Assembly: GCF_001591465.1 (NCBI RefSeq)
Contig: NZ_BCUY01000004.1
Location: forward strand, 40,916 to 104,915
Direction of reading: 5' to 3'
Source: Cytobacillus firmus NBRC 15306
GTDB lineage: Bacteria; Bacillota; Bacilli; Bacillales; Cytobacillaceae
Length of the DNA: 64,000 nucleotides
Under the pieces are notes generated by a model, which was not told the DNA's origin, ran no database searches, and was given only the letters and a program-made list of their open reading frames with translations. Made by a program: the position numbers and the translations under genes. Shown here piece by piece: positions 36,306 to 46,177 of the stretch. Each line of letters begins with the position of its first letter. Position 1 is the first letter of the stretch.

Positions 36306-38501
36306 TTAGTTCATAATCCTTCTTACTGCATATATATCAGGGATTTGCTTTATCCGCTCCACAACCCTTTGCAGGTGGCTTACATTGTGTATAGCAATGG
36401 ACATATTGATCGTTGCTGATTTATTTCGGTCCGAGCGTCCTGAAACGGCTGAAATGTTGGTTTTCGTTTCATTAACAGCCTGAAGGACCTCGTTCAATAA
36501 TCCTCTGCGGTCATAACCGGTAATTTCAATTTCAACATTGTATTCTTTCCGGTCATTTAATGCTGTTTCCCACTCAACTGGTATAAGCCTTTGTTTTGCA
36601 TCATCCGTTTCGATATTAGGGCAATCATCACGGTGTACAGAGACACCTCTGCCCTTTGTAATAAACCCGACGATTTCATCACCTGGGACAGGATTACAGC
36701 AGCGGGAAAGGCGAATGAGCAGGTTATCAATGCCGGAAACCCGGACACCGGATTCGCGCTTTTTGGCTGAAGTAAATGTCTTCAGTTCCGAAACAGCATT
36801 TGTAATATCGGAGGTTTGTTCAAGGTCGCGCTTCTTGCGCCATTTTTCTGTAAGCCTGTTGGCAACCTGAAGGGCTGTTACCCCATTATAGCCAACAGCA
36901 GCATACATATCTTCCTCAGTGGCGAAATTGAATTTCTCTGCAATCCTTTTGACATTATCAGGTGTCAGGATTTCCTTCAGCTCGAAATCCATATTGCGGA
37001 TCTCCCGCTCAACAAGCTCTTTCCCTTTTTCCACATTTTCTTCTTTTCTTTGCTTTTTGAAGAAAGTCCGAATTCTATTTTTTGCCTGTGAAGTCTGGGC
37101 CAGCTTCAGCCAGTCTTTACTTGGCCCATAGGAATGCTTGGATGTCAGAATTTCAATGATATCCCCGGTTTTCAGCTTATAATCGAGGGTTACCATTTTC
37201 CCATTCACTTTGGCGCCGATTGTCTTGTTTCCTATTTCCGAATGTATCCGGTAAGCAAAGTCAATTGGGACTGATCCGGAAGGAAGCTCGATGACGTCCC
37301 CTTTAGGAGTAAAAACAAACACCATATCGGAAAACAAATCAATTTTTAATGATTCCATGAATTCTTCGGCATTTGCTGCATCATCCTGGAATTCCAGGAT
37401 TTCACGGAACCAGGTCAGTTTTTCCTCAAAAGAAGAGCCTTCATTCACTCTTTTTCCTTCTTTATAGGCCCAATGGGCAGCAATACCAAACTCTGCAATT
37501 CTGTGCATATCCATAGTGCGGATCTGGACTTCCAGAGGGTCGCCCTTTGGTCCGATCACCGTAGTATGAAGTGACTGATACATATTCTGTTTAGGCATGG
37601 CAATATAATCTTTGAAACGGCCGGGCATTGGCTTCCAGCATGTATGAATAATCCCGAGAACCGCATAGCAATCCTTAATGCTGTTAACAACAATGCGTAC
37701 AGCCAGCAAATCATATATCTCATTGAATTGCTTATTTTGAAGCGCCATTTTACGGTAGATGCTGTAAATATGCTTAGGACGTCCGGAGATTTCTGATTTA
37801 ATTGAGACCTCTGACATTCGGCTCCTCATAACATTGATTACATCATCTAAATACTCTTCGCGCTCCGCCCTTTTTTTCTTCATCAGGTTCACAATCCGGT
37901 AATACTGCTGCGGATTTAGGTACCTCAAAGCGGTATCTTCAAGCTCCCACTTAATCTTGGAGATTCCAAGCCTATGGGCAAGAGGTGCAAAGATTTCAAG
38001 TGTTTCATTTGAAATGCGGCGCTGCTTTTCAGCCGGCAGATGCTTAAGTGTCCGCATATTATGAAGGCGGTCAGCAAGCTTAATCAAGATTACACGGATG
38101 TCCTGGGCCATAGCCACAAACATTTTCCGGTGATTTTCAGCCTGCTGCTCTTCCTGTGATTTATATTTAATTTTCCCCAGCTTCGTTACACCATCGACAA
38201 GCATGGCCACTTCTGAATTGAAGGCTTCTTCGATATTCTCCAATGAGACTTCGGTGTCTTCAACCACATCGTGAAGAAAGCCGGCTGCAACCGTAGATGG
38301 ATCCATCTCCAAATCAGCAAGGATGCCTGCTACCTGGATTGGATGGATGATGTATGGTTCACCGGATTTTCTATATTGTTCACGATGGGCATGCTTGGCA
38401 AACTCGTATGCTTTTTTAACAAGCTCTGCATGCTCATCGTTTAAATATTCTTTTGCCCTGTTGATGACTTGCTCGGCGGTCAGAACTTGATCGTTCGCCA
38501 T
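36306..38501 (-). CDS. relA: Bifunctional (p)ppGpp synthetase/hydrolase RelA (Rel)
   Basis: Stringent-response enzyme. 731 residues: HD hydrolase domain with HDVVEDT (near residue 77), RelA/SpoT synthetase domain with [20 protein letters not shown] (near 290-310), TGS domain (about 390-455, [20 protein letters not shown]), helical and zinc-finger-like region with [20 protein letters not shown] (near 580), and a C-terminal ACT domain (about 655-731). ATG 38501 follows AAAGGTGAT; in-frame codons upstream carry no RBS. It forms an operon with dtd. Confidence 0.96.
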   Translation of the reverse strand: MANDQVLTAEQVINRAKEYLNDEHAELVKKAYEFAKHAHREQYRKSGEPYIIHPIQVAGILADLEMDPSTVAAGFLHDVVEDTEVSLENIEEAFNSEVAMLVDGVTKLGKIKYKSQEEQQAENHRKMFVAMAQDIRVILIKLADRLHNMRTLKHLPAEKQRRISNETLEIFAPLAHRLGISKIKWELEDTALRYLNPQQYYRIVNLMKKKRAEREEYLDDVINVMRSRMSEVSIKSEISGRPKHIYSIYRKMALQNKQFNEIYDLLAVRIVVNSIKDCYAVLGIIHTCWKPMPGRFKDYIAMPKQNMYQSLHTTVIGPKGDPLEVQIRTMDMHRIAEFGIAAHWAYKEGKRVNEGSSFEEKLTWFREILEFQDDAANAEEFMESLKIDLFSDMVFVFTPKGDVIELPSGSVPIDFAYRIHSEIGNKTIGAKVNGKMVTLDYKLKTGDIIEILTSKHSYGPSKDWLKLAQTSQAKNRIRTFFKKQRKEENVEKGKELVEREIRNMDFELKEILTPDNVKRIAEKFNFATEEDMYAAVGYNGVTALQVANRLTEKWRKKRDLEQTSDITNAVSELKTFTSAKKRESGVRVSGIDNLLIRLSRCCNPVPGDEIVGFITKGRGVSVHRDDCPNIETDDAKQRLIPVEWETALNDRKEYNVEIEITGYDRRGLLNEVLQAVNETKTNISAVSGRSDRNKSATINMSIAIHNVSHLQRVVERIKQIPDIYAVRRIMN

Positions 38502-38602
38502 GGAATCACCTTTATCTCCCTGAATTTTATGCAGTTGCATAATGTAATAATTTTGAAATTGATCAATAATAACAAGTTATTAAAAAAATTAATATTGCTA
38601 CT

Positions 38603-38631
38603 ATTATCGAAAAAAAAAGTGAAGATGTAAA
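38603..38631 (-). promoter_or_regulatory. Candidate sigma-A promoter of relA
   Basis: TTTACA (38626-38631), 17-base spacer that includes nine T residues, GATAAT (38603-38608) on the minus strand, giving a leader of roughly 95 nt. Confidence 0.55.
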
Positions 38632-38750
38632 GGGATAGACTGTTATTTTTATGGGAATAACAAAAAATTTGTCGTTTTTTGTCCGAATTCCTTTATCGTA
38701 TTTCCATAAATGGATTTGGAAGCCCTTTAAATATTATTTTCAAATAAATT

Positions 38751-38784
38751 AAAAAGAGCGCCATTTCGTCTGGCGCTCTCTTTG
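38751..38784 (-). terminator. apt terminator
   Basis: AAAGAGAGCGCCA paired with TGGCGCTCTTT around a 7-nt loop, then a T tract on the minus strand, about 10 bases after the apt stop. Confidence 0.88.
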
Positions 38785-38793
38785 TATAAAAAA

Positions 38794-39306
38794 TTAATAC
38801 TGCATCAATGTCAAAATATCATAGTTGTCCAGCTTTTTACGCCCGTCGAGGTATGATAACTCGATGAGGAATGCAATTCCTGCCACAACTCCGCCAAGTT
38901 CTTCAACCAGCTGGATGGTTGCATCGATTGTTCCGCCTGTTGCAAGGAGGTCATCAGTGATCAGGACTCTTTGCCCTGGTTTGATGGCATCTTTATGAAT
39001 GGTTAATACATCTTTGCCATATTCAAGGCCATAATTAACCTTGACTGTTTCACGTGGAAGTTTACCTTCTTTGCGGACTGGAGCAAAGCCTACACCTAAA
39101 GAATAAGCCACAGGACAGCCGATGATGAATCCGCGGGCTTCAGGGCCAACTACCAGGTCAATCTTCTTTTCGCGTGCATATTTAACAATTTGATCAGTAG
39201 CATATTTATACGCTTCACCATTGTCCATAAGTGTTGTAATATCTTTAAATTTAATGCCTGGCTTCGGCCAATCTTCTACAATTGTTATATACTGTTTTAA
39301 GTCCAT
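38794..39306 (-). CDS. apt: Adenine phosphoribosyltransferase
   Basis: Converts adenine and PRPP to AMP in purine salvage; it also uses the adenine released by MtnN. 170 residues. The PRPP-binding motif [13 protein letters not shown] lies near 119-131, and the adenine-site [14 protein letters not shown] near 56-69. Its ATG lies 10 bases inside the 3' end of recJ, so the two are probably translationally coupled; GGAGG lies just upstream. Confidence 0.96.
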   Translation of the reverse strand: MDLKQYITIVEDWPKPGIKFKDITTLMDNGEAYKYATDQIVKYAREKKIDLVVGPEARGFIIGCPVAYSLGVGFAPVRKEGKLPRETVKVNYGLEYGKDVLTIHKDAIKPGQRVLITDDLLATGGTIDATIQLVEELGGVVAGIAFLIELSYLDGRKKLDNYDILTLMQY

Positions 39307-41666
39307 TTTTCTTCCTTTGCCTCCTCATGTTTTACAGCCCCTTGCATAACTTCATCAAACCAGTCTTTGAGCTGCTGAAAGGATGAATAGAGCAAATCGC
39401 TCTCAAGAGTATATTGTGCCTGTTTAAGCTGATAAGTTCGTGAATCAGCTAAATCCCGTTTAGTGGATGTATTGTTTAACGAAATGACACCATTATTTAT
39501 TTTAACAAATTCCAATTCAAAAAACACTTGAGACATAAAATCTACCGTCTCCCTGCTCCAACCCTTATGCTTGGCTATATCATTCCCATGACGCCTGATA
39601 TCAATTGAACCTTTTTTAGCAATCAGGGCAAAATACCATTTAAAATGGTCTCTTGTGGGCAGTGTGCTGAAATAGTCACTGTCTTCTTTATAAAAATGAG
39701 CATAGATTCTGGCAGGTTTTTTGCCGGAGAAAACATGTGCAAGGATTTCCTTTGAAGGCGGCAAATCAGCCAGTACAACGTTTGAGCCTTCTAGTTTTAT
39801 GGCTTCTGCATCTTCTGCAGATGTTATTTTCACCATGTTTTCCCCTGCAAATGTCTTATATTTAGAAATATATTCCTCATTAAAAAATATCCAGGTTGTG
39901 TTTGCCTCAGGAATGACACCTAGAAGCCTTTCAAGCCGTTTTAAACTCCGGATATCAAACAGCTGCCAGGAGTTTACTGCCAGATCCTGCAGGAAAATTT
40001 GCGGTTTTTTAATATTATTCCATTCATTAATGGATAATTCACCAATAACGGACAGCTTGGAGTATGGTGAAATATGCTCATGCAAATGCCCAAGCCCAAA
40101 ACCGATGCCATCAAGTGAAGATCCATCATTCTCGATTGTGACTTTAATATGGGTCTGTTCAGATCCGATCTTTCTCATAGCAGCAATATTAGCATTTTTT
40201 ATCATTACTTTCGGTTTTGCATTCCCCATCCCAAATGGAGCAAGCAGCTGCATCTCTGCAATAGAAGAAAGATTGATATCTTTTATATGGAAAACCCCGT
40301 CAATGGAGGTTACAGGAATAAAATCTTCCTCAGTCAGCTGTTCATTTGCAAGAGTTTTCAGTCTGCTTCTCAGATCATCAACCGAATCAATGGATAAAGT
40401 CATACCTGCTGCCATCGGGTGCCCTCCAAAGTGAGGCAGGATATCCCGGCATTCAGATAGATTTTTGAACAGATCAAAACCTTCTATACTTCTTGCTGAA
40501 CCCTTCGCCAGCCCTTTTTCACTGTCATAACTAAGGACAATGGCCGGGCGGTAAAACTTTTCAACAAGCTTCGAAGCTACTATTCCGATTACCCCGGCGT
40601 TCCATCCTTCTTTCCCAACAACAATAACAGAATTCTCACTGATTGGGAAATTTGTTTCAACCTCATGAACCGCTTGTGCTGCAATGTCATTGACAATAGC
40701 TTGCCTCTCTTTATTCAGCATTTCAATTTCTTCGGCAATGGCCTGTGCTTCATAAGGATCATTTGTCAGAAGCAAATCCACAGCAGGATCCGCGCTTTCA
40801 AGCCTTCCGGCTGCATTGAGGCGAGGGCCGATTGTAAAGCCGATCGTTTCCTCACTAATGGATGGAAGCTCGATTCGTGCCGCTTTAAACAAAGCATTCA
40901 AACCTGTATTTTTAGTTGATTTCAGTTTTTGAATTCCGCGCTTGGCAATAAGTCTGTTTTCTCCTGTTAAAGAAACAAGGTCAGCAATTGTGCCGATAGC
41001 AGCTATTTCCAAAAAGTGATCAGGCATTTCACCATACAGTGCATGTGCAAGCTTAAAGGCTACTCCAACACCTGCAAGTTCCCGAAATGGGTATCTGCTT
41101 TCCGGATGCTTAGGATGCACAATGGCCAATGCTTCAGGAAGCTCAGGGCCGGGCTCATGGTGATCTGTAATGATCAAATCCATTCCAAGCTCTTTTGCAG
41201 CTTTTGCTTCATTTACAGCAGAGATTCCAGTATCTACAGTAATAATTAAACGGATGCCAGTTTCGGCTGCATGTTCAAAAGCCGGGATATTTGGTCCATA
41301 GCCTTCAGTAAAACGATTCGGTATGTAGAATTGGACGACAGCACCGAGATCTCTAAGTGCCATCATCATGACAGAAGTGCTAGTCACACCATCCGCATCA
41401 TAATCACCAAAAATTAAAATAGGTTCTTGTTTTTCTATGGCTTCTTTTATTCTGGAAACAGCAATTGCCATATCTGTCATTAAAAAAGGATCATGAAATT
41501 CCTGCTTATTATCCATCAGAAAATACCGTGCTGAATCAACGGTATCCATTCCGCGATTAATTAACAGCGATGCTGCAAGAGGAGAAATATTCAGTTCCTC
41601 TGAAAGCCGCTGCACTTTATCCTCCTGTGTTTGCCGAACAATCCATCGCGTTCTTGAATGTAACAT
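39297..41666 (-). CDS. recJ: Single-stranded-DNA-specific exonuclease RecJ
   Basis: 5'-3' exonuclease for recombination and repair. 789 residues from ATG 41666, which follows GAGGGGTG; upstream in-frame ATG has no RBS. DHH phosphoesterase motifs: [13 protein letters not shown] (near 84-96), ITVDTG (near 135), ITDHHEPG (near 160-167), and the DHHA1 domain with [10 protein letters not shown] and GGHPMAAG (near 385-420). A C-terminal OB and RecQ-like extension typical of Bacillus RecJ follows. apt overlaps its end by 10 bases. Confidence 0.95.
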   Translation of the reverse strand: MLHSRTRWIVRQTQEDKVQRLSEELNISPLAASLLINRGMDTVDSARYFLMDNKQEFHDPFLMTDMAIAVSRIKEAIEKQEPILIFGDYDADGVTSTSVMMMALRDLGAVVQFYIPNRFTEGYGPNIPAFEHAAETGIRLIITVDTGISAVNEAKAAKELGMDLIITDHHEPGPELPEALAIVHPKHPESRYPFRELAGVGVAFKLAHALYGEMPDHFLEIAAIGTIADLVSLTGENRLIAKRGIQKLKSTKNTGLNALFKAARIELPSISEETIGFTIGPRLNAAGRLESADPAVDLLLTNDPYEAQAIAEEIEMLNKERQAIVNDIAAQAVHEVETNFPISENSVIVVGKEGWNAGVIGIVASKLVEKFYRPAIVLSYDSEKGLAKGSARSIEGFDLFKNLSECRDILPHFGGHPMAAGMTLSIDSVDDLRSRLKTLANEQLTEEDFIPVTSIDGVFHIKDINLSSIAEMQLLAPFGMGNAKPKVMIKNANIAAMRKIGSEQTHIKVTIENDGSSLDGIGFGLGHLHEHISPYSKLSVIGELSINEWNNIKKPQIFLQDLAVNSWQLFDIRSLKRLERLLGVIPEANTTWIFFNEEYISKYKTFAGENMVKITSAEDAEAIKLEGSNVVLADLPPSKEILAHVFSGKKPARIYAHFYKEDSDYFSTLPTRDHFKWYFALIAKKGSIDIRRHGNDIAKHKGWSRETVDFMSQVFFELEFVKINNGVISLNNTSTKRDLADSRTYQLKQAQYTLESDLLYSSFQQLKDWFDEVMQGAVKHEEAKEEKWT

Positions 41667-41820
41667 ACGTTCACCCCTCAGCTTATTAATTATACAAGAG
41701 GGGAAGGTGCGTTTCAATAAGTTAAAATCGGGATAATCCATACAATTCTGGAAAGAAAAACAGGAGCTTCAGGTCACTTTTCTGCGTTCAAAAGTAAAAC
41801 TTGAGCAAAAGTTCAAGTTT

Positions 41821-42138
41821 TTAATGTATATCCCTATCCAGCTCTTTTTCAGATTCTTCTTTATCAGCATTATCTTTTACAGCATTTCCTGCTTTCAGCT
41901 TTTCATTTTCCTTTTTTAGTATTTTCACTTGCCTTTGAAGTGAGTAAATACGGACAAAGCCCACAGAACCGACAATTAGTCCCCCCATAAGGACAGATCC
42001 TAAAATCACTAGAATCAGCGGCCACCGGCTTTCCCCAAACAAGTAGTTTACCGTTACATTATCGACATTGATCACTGCAAAAACAGCTACTATTAGTGCA
42101 AATAAAAAACCAAATAATAAAGTCCATTGAAATTTCAT
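41821..42138 (-). CDS. LapA-domain membrane protein (DUF1049, YrvD-like)
   Basis: 105 residues with two spans: about 4-24 and 38-60 (LILVILGSVLMGGLIVGSVG), followed by a charged coiled-coil tail (about 66-100, LQRQVKILKKENEKLKAG). This is the LapA/DUF1049 layout. In Gram-negatives LapA helps lipopolysaccharide assembly; in Bacillus the role is unknown. It lies between recJ and the CDF transporter, at the position of B. subtilis yrvD. Confidence 0.8.
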   Translation of the reverse strand: MKFQWTLLFGFLFALIVAVFAVINVDNVTVNYLFGESRWPLILVILGSVLMGGLIVGSVGFVRIYSLQRQVKILKKENEKLKAGNAVKDNADKEESEKELDRDIH

Positions 42139-42161
42139 GCTATCCTCTCCCTGATCATTCT

Positions 42162-43064
42162 CTAATTTATTCGCTCCTTGCTATAAGGATTAATGTGCAC
42201 AAAGACATTTTGTACATTTTCCAATTGGAGCAGCTTGCCTTTTACTTCTTTGCCGACCCGGTGGCCATCCTCAACAGTCATATTCGGATCCACTGAAACT
42301 TTAATATCAACAATTACATAATGTCCGTGTTCCCTGGCATGCAGTTCATCAATTCTTTTAACCTGTTCGACGGATTCAGCCGTTTTGCGCATTTCAAATG
42401 TATCCTCCTCATGAAGCACATGATCAAGTGTGCTATGAATGGATTCTTTCCCAAGCCGCCATGCCATCTGGAGTATCATAAGGGACACAATGAGGCCAGC
42501 CACAGGATCTGCATACTCAAGCCACTCGATCCCCATTCTTCCGCCAATAATCGCACAGCCAATGCCTATCAAAGCTGCAATTGATGAATAAACATCTGAA
42601 CGGTGTTCATAAGCATTTACAATTAAAGCATCACTGTTTAGTTTCTTTCCCAAATTATACTTATACCGAAACATTGCTTCTTTCACAATGATGGAAACCA
42701 GCACTGCAGCTATTGCAATCGCTTTTGGTGGTTCAATTGGCGAAAAGAATGATTCAAATGATGATTTGCCAATTTCAATTCCCACGAGGAACAGCAGGAC
42801 GGCAACAATTATGGCTGCTATCAATTCAGCTTTGCCATGGCCGTATGGATGATCCTCATCCGGCGGCTGTTTCGCAGCCCTCAGACCCAAATATACAGCA
42901 AAGGATCCGGCAACATCTGAAGCCGAATGAACCGCATCCGCCACCAGCGCTTTACTTCCTGAATAAACGCCAATTCCCCATTTGAGGGCGGCAAGAATAA
43001 TATTGCCCACGATGCCAATTATAGCTGCAAATTCAGCTTTCTTAAAACGATCGTTATTTTCCAA
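42162..43064 (-). CDS. Cation diffusion facilitator family transporter
   Basis: 300 residues with about six spans in the first 205 residues and a soluble C-terminal metal-sensing domain. Metal-site motifs DAVHSASD (span 2, about 43-50) and HRSDVYSS (span 5, about 153-160) have the HxxxD/DxxxD spacing typical of CDF exporters. The motif set is like the manganese/zinc group (MneP/MneS-type); the metal is not certain. TTG 43064 follows GAAGGAAG. In B. subtilis this slot holds yrvC, an unrelated gene as far as I recall, so this may be a lineage difference. Confidence 0.88.
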   Translation of the reverse strand: MENNDRFKKAEFAAIIGIVGNIILAALKWGIGVYSGSKALVADAVHSASDVAGSFAVYLGLRAAKQPPDEDHPYGHGKAELIAAIIVAVLLFLVGIEIGKSSFESFFSPIEPPKAIAIAAVLVSIIVKEAMFRYKYNLGKKLNSDALIVNAYEHRSDVYSSIAALIGIGCAIIGGRMGIEWLEYADPVAGLIVSLMILQMAWRLGKESIHSTLDHVLHEEDTFEMRKTAESVEQVKRIDELHAREHGHYVIVDIKVSVDPNMTVEDGHRVGKEVKGKLLQLENVQNVFVHINPYSKERIN

Positions 43065-43160
43065 AGCGATACTTCCTTCCTCCCTGATCTTGCTATTAGT
43101 TTATCCTATTTCCCGGAATCATTAACCAAATTTGTAAAATAGGCAGCATCCTGATTTAAT

Positions 43161-43190
43161 AAAAAAAACTCAGGCACTCGCCTGAGTTTT
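43161..43190 (-). terminator. secDF terminator
   Basis: ACTCAGGC/GCCTGAGT stem with a 4-nt loop followed by eight T residues on the minus strand, five bases after the secDF stop codon. Confidence 0.9.
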
Positions 43191-43195
43191 GTAAA

Positions 43196-45460
43196 TTACA
43201 CTTGAGGTTCGTCACTGACTTTGCGTTTTTCTTTAACAGTATGAATAACGCCTTTTTCTTTCAGTTCCTTGCCTTTCCATACTGCCCAAATCTGTGCAGC
43301 AAGGAAAATGGAAGAATAAGTACCTGCTATTAAACCAATAAGAAGTGCAAACGAGAAGTTTCTGATCGATTCACTTCCAAACACAAGCAGCGCAACGACT
43401 GTAAATACAACCGTTAAAACAGTATTTACAGAGCGGCCAAGCGTTTGGCGAAGACTCTTGTTTACAACATCCGCAATATCTTCAAATGACTTGAGTTTTT
43501 TCTTTTTCTGCATATTCTCACGCATCCGGTCGAACGTTACGATTGTATCATTTATTGAGTAACCGACCACTGTAAGAATTGCTGCAATGAAGGTAATATC
43601 CACTTCCATGCGTGTAAAGCTAAATACTGCGATAATAAAGAAGGCATCATGCAGAAGTGCCAGTACTGCCGGAATGGCCATCTTGACCTCAAAGCGAATG
43701 GATACATAGATGATAATGCCTACAGAGGCTATCGCAAGAGCTTTCAGTGCATTTTTAGCAAGTTCTTTTCCTACAGTTGGTGAAACTGTGCTGACATTCG
43801 GATCTTGACCGAATTTTTCATGAAATTGAGTTTTAACTTCTGCTATTTCGTCTTTAGTTAAAACATCTTTAAACCTAGCAACACCAATTTCATTATTATC
43901 TCCAGAGATGACAATATCATCTGTCTCGATTCCAAGGGCTGATAATTCAGCTTGGAATTTTTCTTTTGTTAAGGATTCACTTGCCTGCTGCTCAATCCGG
44001 GTACCGCTGACAAAATCGATTCCAAGATTTAAGCGGAATATAGAAAGAACAATTATTCCTGCAGTAATTAAAACAGCAGAAAGGATGAAAAACTTCTTGC
44101 GGTTCCCTACAAAATCAAATTTATCAAATTTGGTCGGCAAATCAAGGGTATCGTAATTTTCTGCAATATTTTTGATCTCACTTTTCTTAACACCAAACCA
44201 GCCTGGTTTCTTATCAAGTGCTTTACTTTGGACCCAAAGCCCCATAAGCAGCCTTGTACCATATACAGCAGTAATAAAGCTGGCCAGAATGCTTATTATA
44301 AGCATGGTAGCAAATCCCTTTACAGAACTTGTCCCATACAAGAATAATACGGCTGCTGCCAGAATTGTTGTGATATTAGCATCAAAGATGGTGGAAAGTG
44401 AATTTTTCTCTCCAGCCTGGAAAGCAGATTTGATTGTTCTGCCCACTTTCATTTCTTCTCTGATTCTCTCATAGGTAATGATATTCGCATCAACCGCCAT
44501 ACCAACCCCCAGAATGAGCGCAGCAATACCAGGCAGCGTCAATACGCCATTCATCCAGTCAAAAACGAGTAAAATCAGATAAATATAAAACGATAAAGTA
44601 AGAGTTGCAATAAATCCAGGGAAACGATATACCGCAATCATGTAGATAAAGATAATCAATACCCCTATTATTCCGGCAAGAATAGTCGTTTCCATTGCCT
44701 GCTCACCAAATTTAGCACCTACTGATGTTGAATAAACTTCATCGAGCTGTACAGGAAGGGATCCTGCATTCAATAAATCCGCCAGCGTCTGTGCTTCTTC
44801 AATTGTAAAGTTCCCAACAATGGAAACAGTATCCTGATTAAAGATTTGGCTTACCTGCGGAGCAGATAAGTACTTAGGGTCTTTTTTTGCTGCCTCAGCC
44901 TGGAAGGAATCCTGGCCTTCTTCAAAATCTAGCCAAATGACAAGCAGGTTATTTGGCGCTCCCATATTGACAATTTTTTGGGTTACATCTTTAAATTTGC
45001 CGGCGCTTTTCAGCTTCAAAGAAACACTTGGCTTTCCATTTTCATCAAATGTTTGCTTTGCACCATTTTCAGCAAGATCTGAACCATCCATCATCAACTG
45101 ATCATTAACATCTCTAAATGAAAGATTAGCTTCTGTGGACAGAATTTCCCTTGCTTTATTCTGATCTGTTACACCGGCAAGCTGAACACGGACCCGCTTA
45201 TCTCCCTCAATCTGGATATTCGGCTCACTGACTCCAAGTACATTGATTCGCCTGTCAAGCGCTTCGGCAGTACTTGCTAGGACTTCTTTAGTCACCTTCT
45301 GCCCATCTTTTGGTGTTACCTCATAGAGAACCTCAAATCCGCCCTGTAAATCAAGTCCAAGCTTAATATTTTTTAAGATGTTGTTTGTCGTTGCCCCAGC
45401 CAAGCTTCCCAATAATAAAACAATCAGGAAAAAAGCAACGATACGGCTGCGCTTTACCAT
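43196..45460 (-). CDS. secDF: Protein translocase SecDF (fused)
   Basis: Proton-driven accessory of the Sec translocon that pulls exported proteins across the membrane. 754 residues, SecD and SecF in one chain as in B. subtilis, with 12 spans. SecD half: first span about 8-26, periplasmic P1 domain beginning LGLDLQGGFEVLYEV, and spans from about 260 (ILGVGMAVDANIITYERIREE near 310-330). SecF half: FRLNLGIDFVSGTRI near 470 and VVGYSINDTIVTFDRMREN near 625-643, both with the conserved proton-relay regions. AAGGAGG lies 12 bases before the ATG. The 215-nt leader is structured. Confidence 0.96.
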   Translation of the reverse strand: MVKRSRIVAFFLIVLLLGSLAGATTNNILKNIKLGLDLQGGFEVLYEVTPKDGQKVTKEVLASTAEALDRRINVLGVSEPNIQIEGDKRVRVQLAGVTDQNKAREILSTEANLSFRDVNDQLMMDGSDLAENGAKQTFDENGKPSVSLKLKSAGKFKDVTQKIVNMGAPNNLLVIWLDFEEGQDSFQAEAAKKDPKYLSAPQVSQIFNQDTVSIVGNFTIEEAQTLADLLNAGSLPVQLDEVYSTSVGAKFGEQAMETTILAGIIGVLIIFIYMIAVYRFPGFIATLTLSFYIYLILLVFDWMNGVLTLPGIAALILGVGMAVDANIITYERIREEMKVGRTIKSAFQAGEKNSLSTIFDANITTILAAAVLFLYGTSSVKGFATMLIISILASFITAVYGTRLLMGLWVQSKALDKKPGWFGVKKSEIKNIAENYDTLDLPTKFDKFDFVGNRKKFFILSAVLITAGIIVLSIFRLNLGIDFVSGTRIEQQASESLTKEKFQAELSALGIETDDIVISGDNNEIGVARFKDVLTKDEIAEVKTQFHEKFGQDPNVSTVSPTVGKELAKNALKALAIASVGIIIYVSIRFEVKMAIPAVLALLHDAFFIIAVFSFTRMEVDITFIAAILTVVGYSINDTIVTFDRMRENMQKKKKLKSFEDIADVVNKSLRQTLGRSVNTVLTVVFTVVALLVFGSESIRNFSFALLIGLIAGTYSSIFLAAQIWAVWKGKELKEKGVIHTVKEKRKVSDEPQV

Positions 45461-45516
45461 TCTGAATAAATCCTCCTTAACTATCGCCCGCTACTTGATA
45501 TAACAGGCACTGCATC

Positions 45517-45679
45517 AGCGGAGTGATACATTATTTACTATCATTCCTGCACGTGAAGGCTGCATTACTATCTAATAAGCCTTCACGTTAATTAAGACTA
45601 CTGTTTGATACTTTTACTACTCGTCCTTAACTTTCATTCTATGTATAACCTATTACATGAAAATGCCGATTACTCCGCT
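45517..45679 (-). promoter_or_regulatory. Structured 5' leader of secDF, possible cis-acting RNA
   Basis: The first bases after the promoter, AGCGGAGT (45672-45679), pair perfectly with ACTCCGCT (45517-45524), closing a domain of about 163 nt. Inside it a 10-bp hairpin (ACGTGAAGGC and GCCTTCACGT, 45551-45588) stands out, with a further weak helix near 45596-45632. A small GCCTG/CGGGC hairpin lies between this domain and the secDF RBS. No T-box, known riboswitch motif or terminator T run was recognised. Whether it regulates secDF is inference. Confidence 0.5.
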
Positions 45680-45683
45680 TTTC

Positions 45684-45712
45684 ATTATGAAACAGATTGT
45701 AAAACCTGTCAA
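45684..45712 (-). promoter_or_regulatory. Sigma-A promoter of secDF
   Basis: TTGACA (45707-45712), 17-base spacer, CATAAT (45684-45689) on the minus strand; the inferred transcription start is at about 45678, at the first base of the closing helix. Confidence 0.75.
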
Positions 45713-45758
45713 TTTGTCTTATATCATGTTAATCCTTGAAAAAATTGGAAACACCGGG

Positions 45759-46055
45759 CTACTTTAATAGTTTTTTTCGTTCTTCTTCATTATCTAAATC
45801 AAATTCTGCTTCTTTAAAAGACTCGATGGTAGCATAGTGAATGTATTCACTCACCTTTACCCCCATTACTTCTTCCACAATTTGAAATAGCCTGACATTT
45901 TCTTTTGGTTTTTTCCACTTTTTCTTTGTCAGATATCCCCAGAGTTCCTGTTCAGTCACTTTTTTATATCCCAGAAGCCGAAATTCCTCCAGTTTGCTTT
46001 CCAATGCAGGTTTTACAGTAGTGCGAAAATAATCATATTCATGGCCGATTTTCAT
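45759..46055 (-). CDS. comN: Post-transcriptional regulator ComN (YrzD)
   Basis: 98 residues beginning MKIGHEYDYFRTTVKPALESK and containing the small domain WGYLTKKKWKKPKENVRL, as in the ComN/YrzD family. In B. subtilis ComN promotes localisation and post-transcriptional control of comE mRNA at the cell poles with DivIVA. ATG 46055 follows GGGAGGCGG; the longer frame starts inside the spoVB promoter region. Divergent from spoVB and just upstream of the secDF promoter. Confidence 0.88.
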   Translation of the reverse strand: MKIGHEYDYFRTTVKPALESKLEEFRLLGYKKVTEQELWGYLTKKKWKKPKENVRLFQIVEEVMGVKVSEYIHYATIESFKEAEFDLDNEEERKKLLK

Positions 46056-46177
46056 TTTCAGCCGCCTCCCCGCCATTAATAACATGGAAATTATGATAGC
46101 TTGTCATGCTTTGTCCTCTATCTTGCATATAGATAATTGTATATGATATTACCCATTTTGAGAAGGCAGGGAGTTGA

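Noticed and set aside
45540..45660. Arrest-peptide ORF in the secDF leader
   Set aside because: Only 6- and 16-codon frames without good RBS were found; not enough to claim a SecM- or VemP-like sensor.
45517..45679. T-box riboswitch upstream of secDF (a GAGTAGT motif is present)
   Set aside because: The conserved AGGGTGG T-box sequence and a terminator with a T run are both absent.
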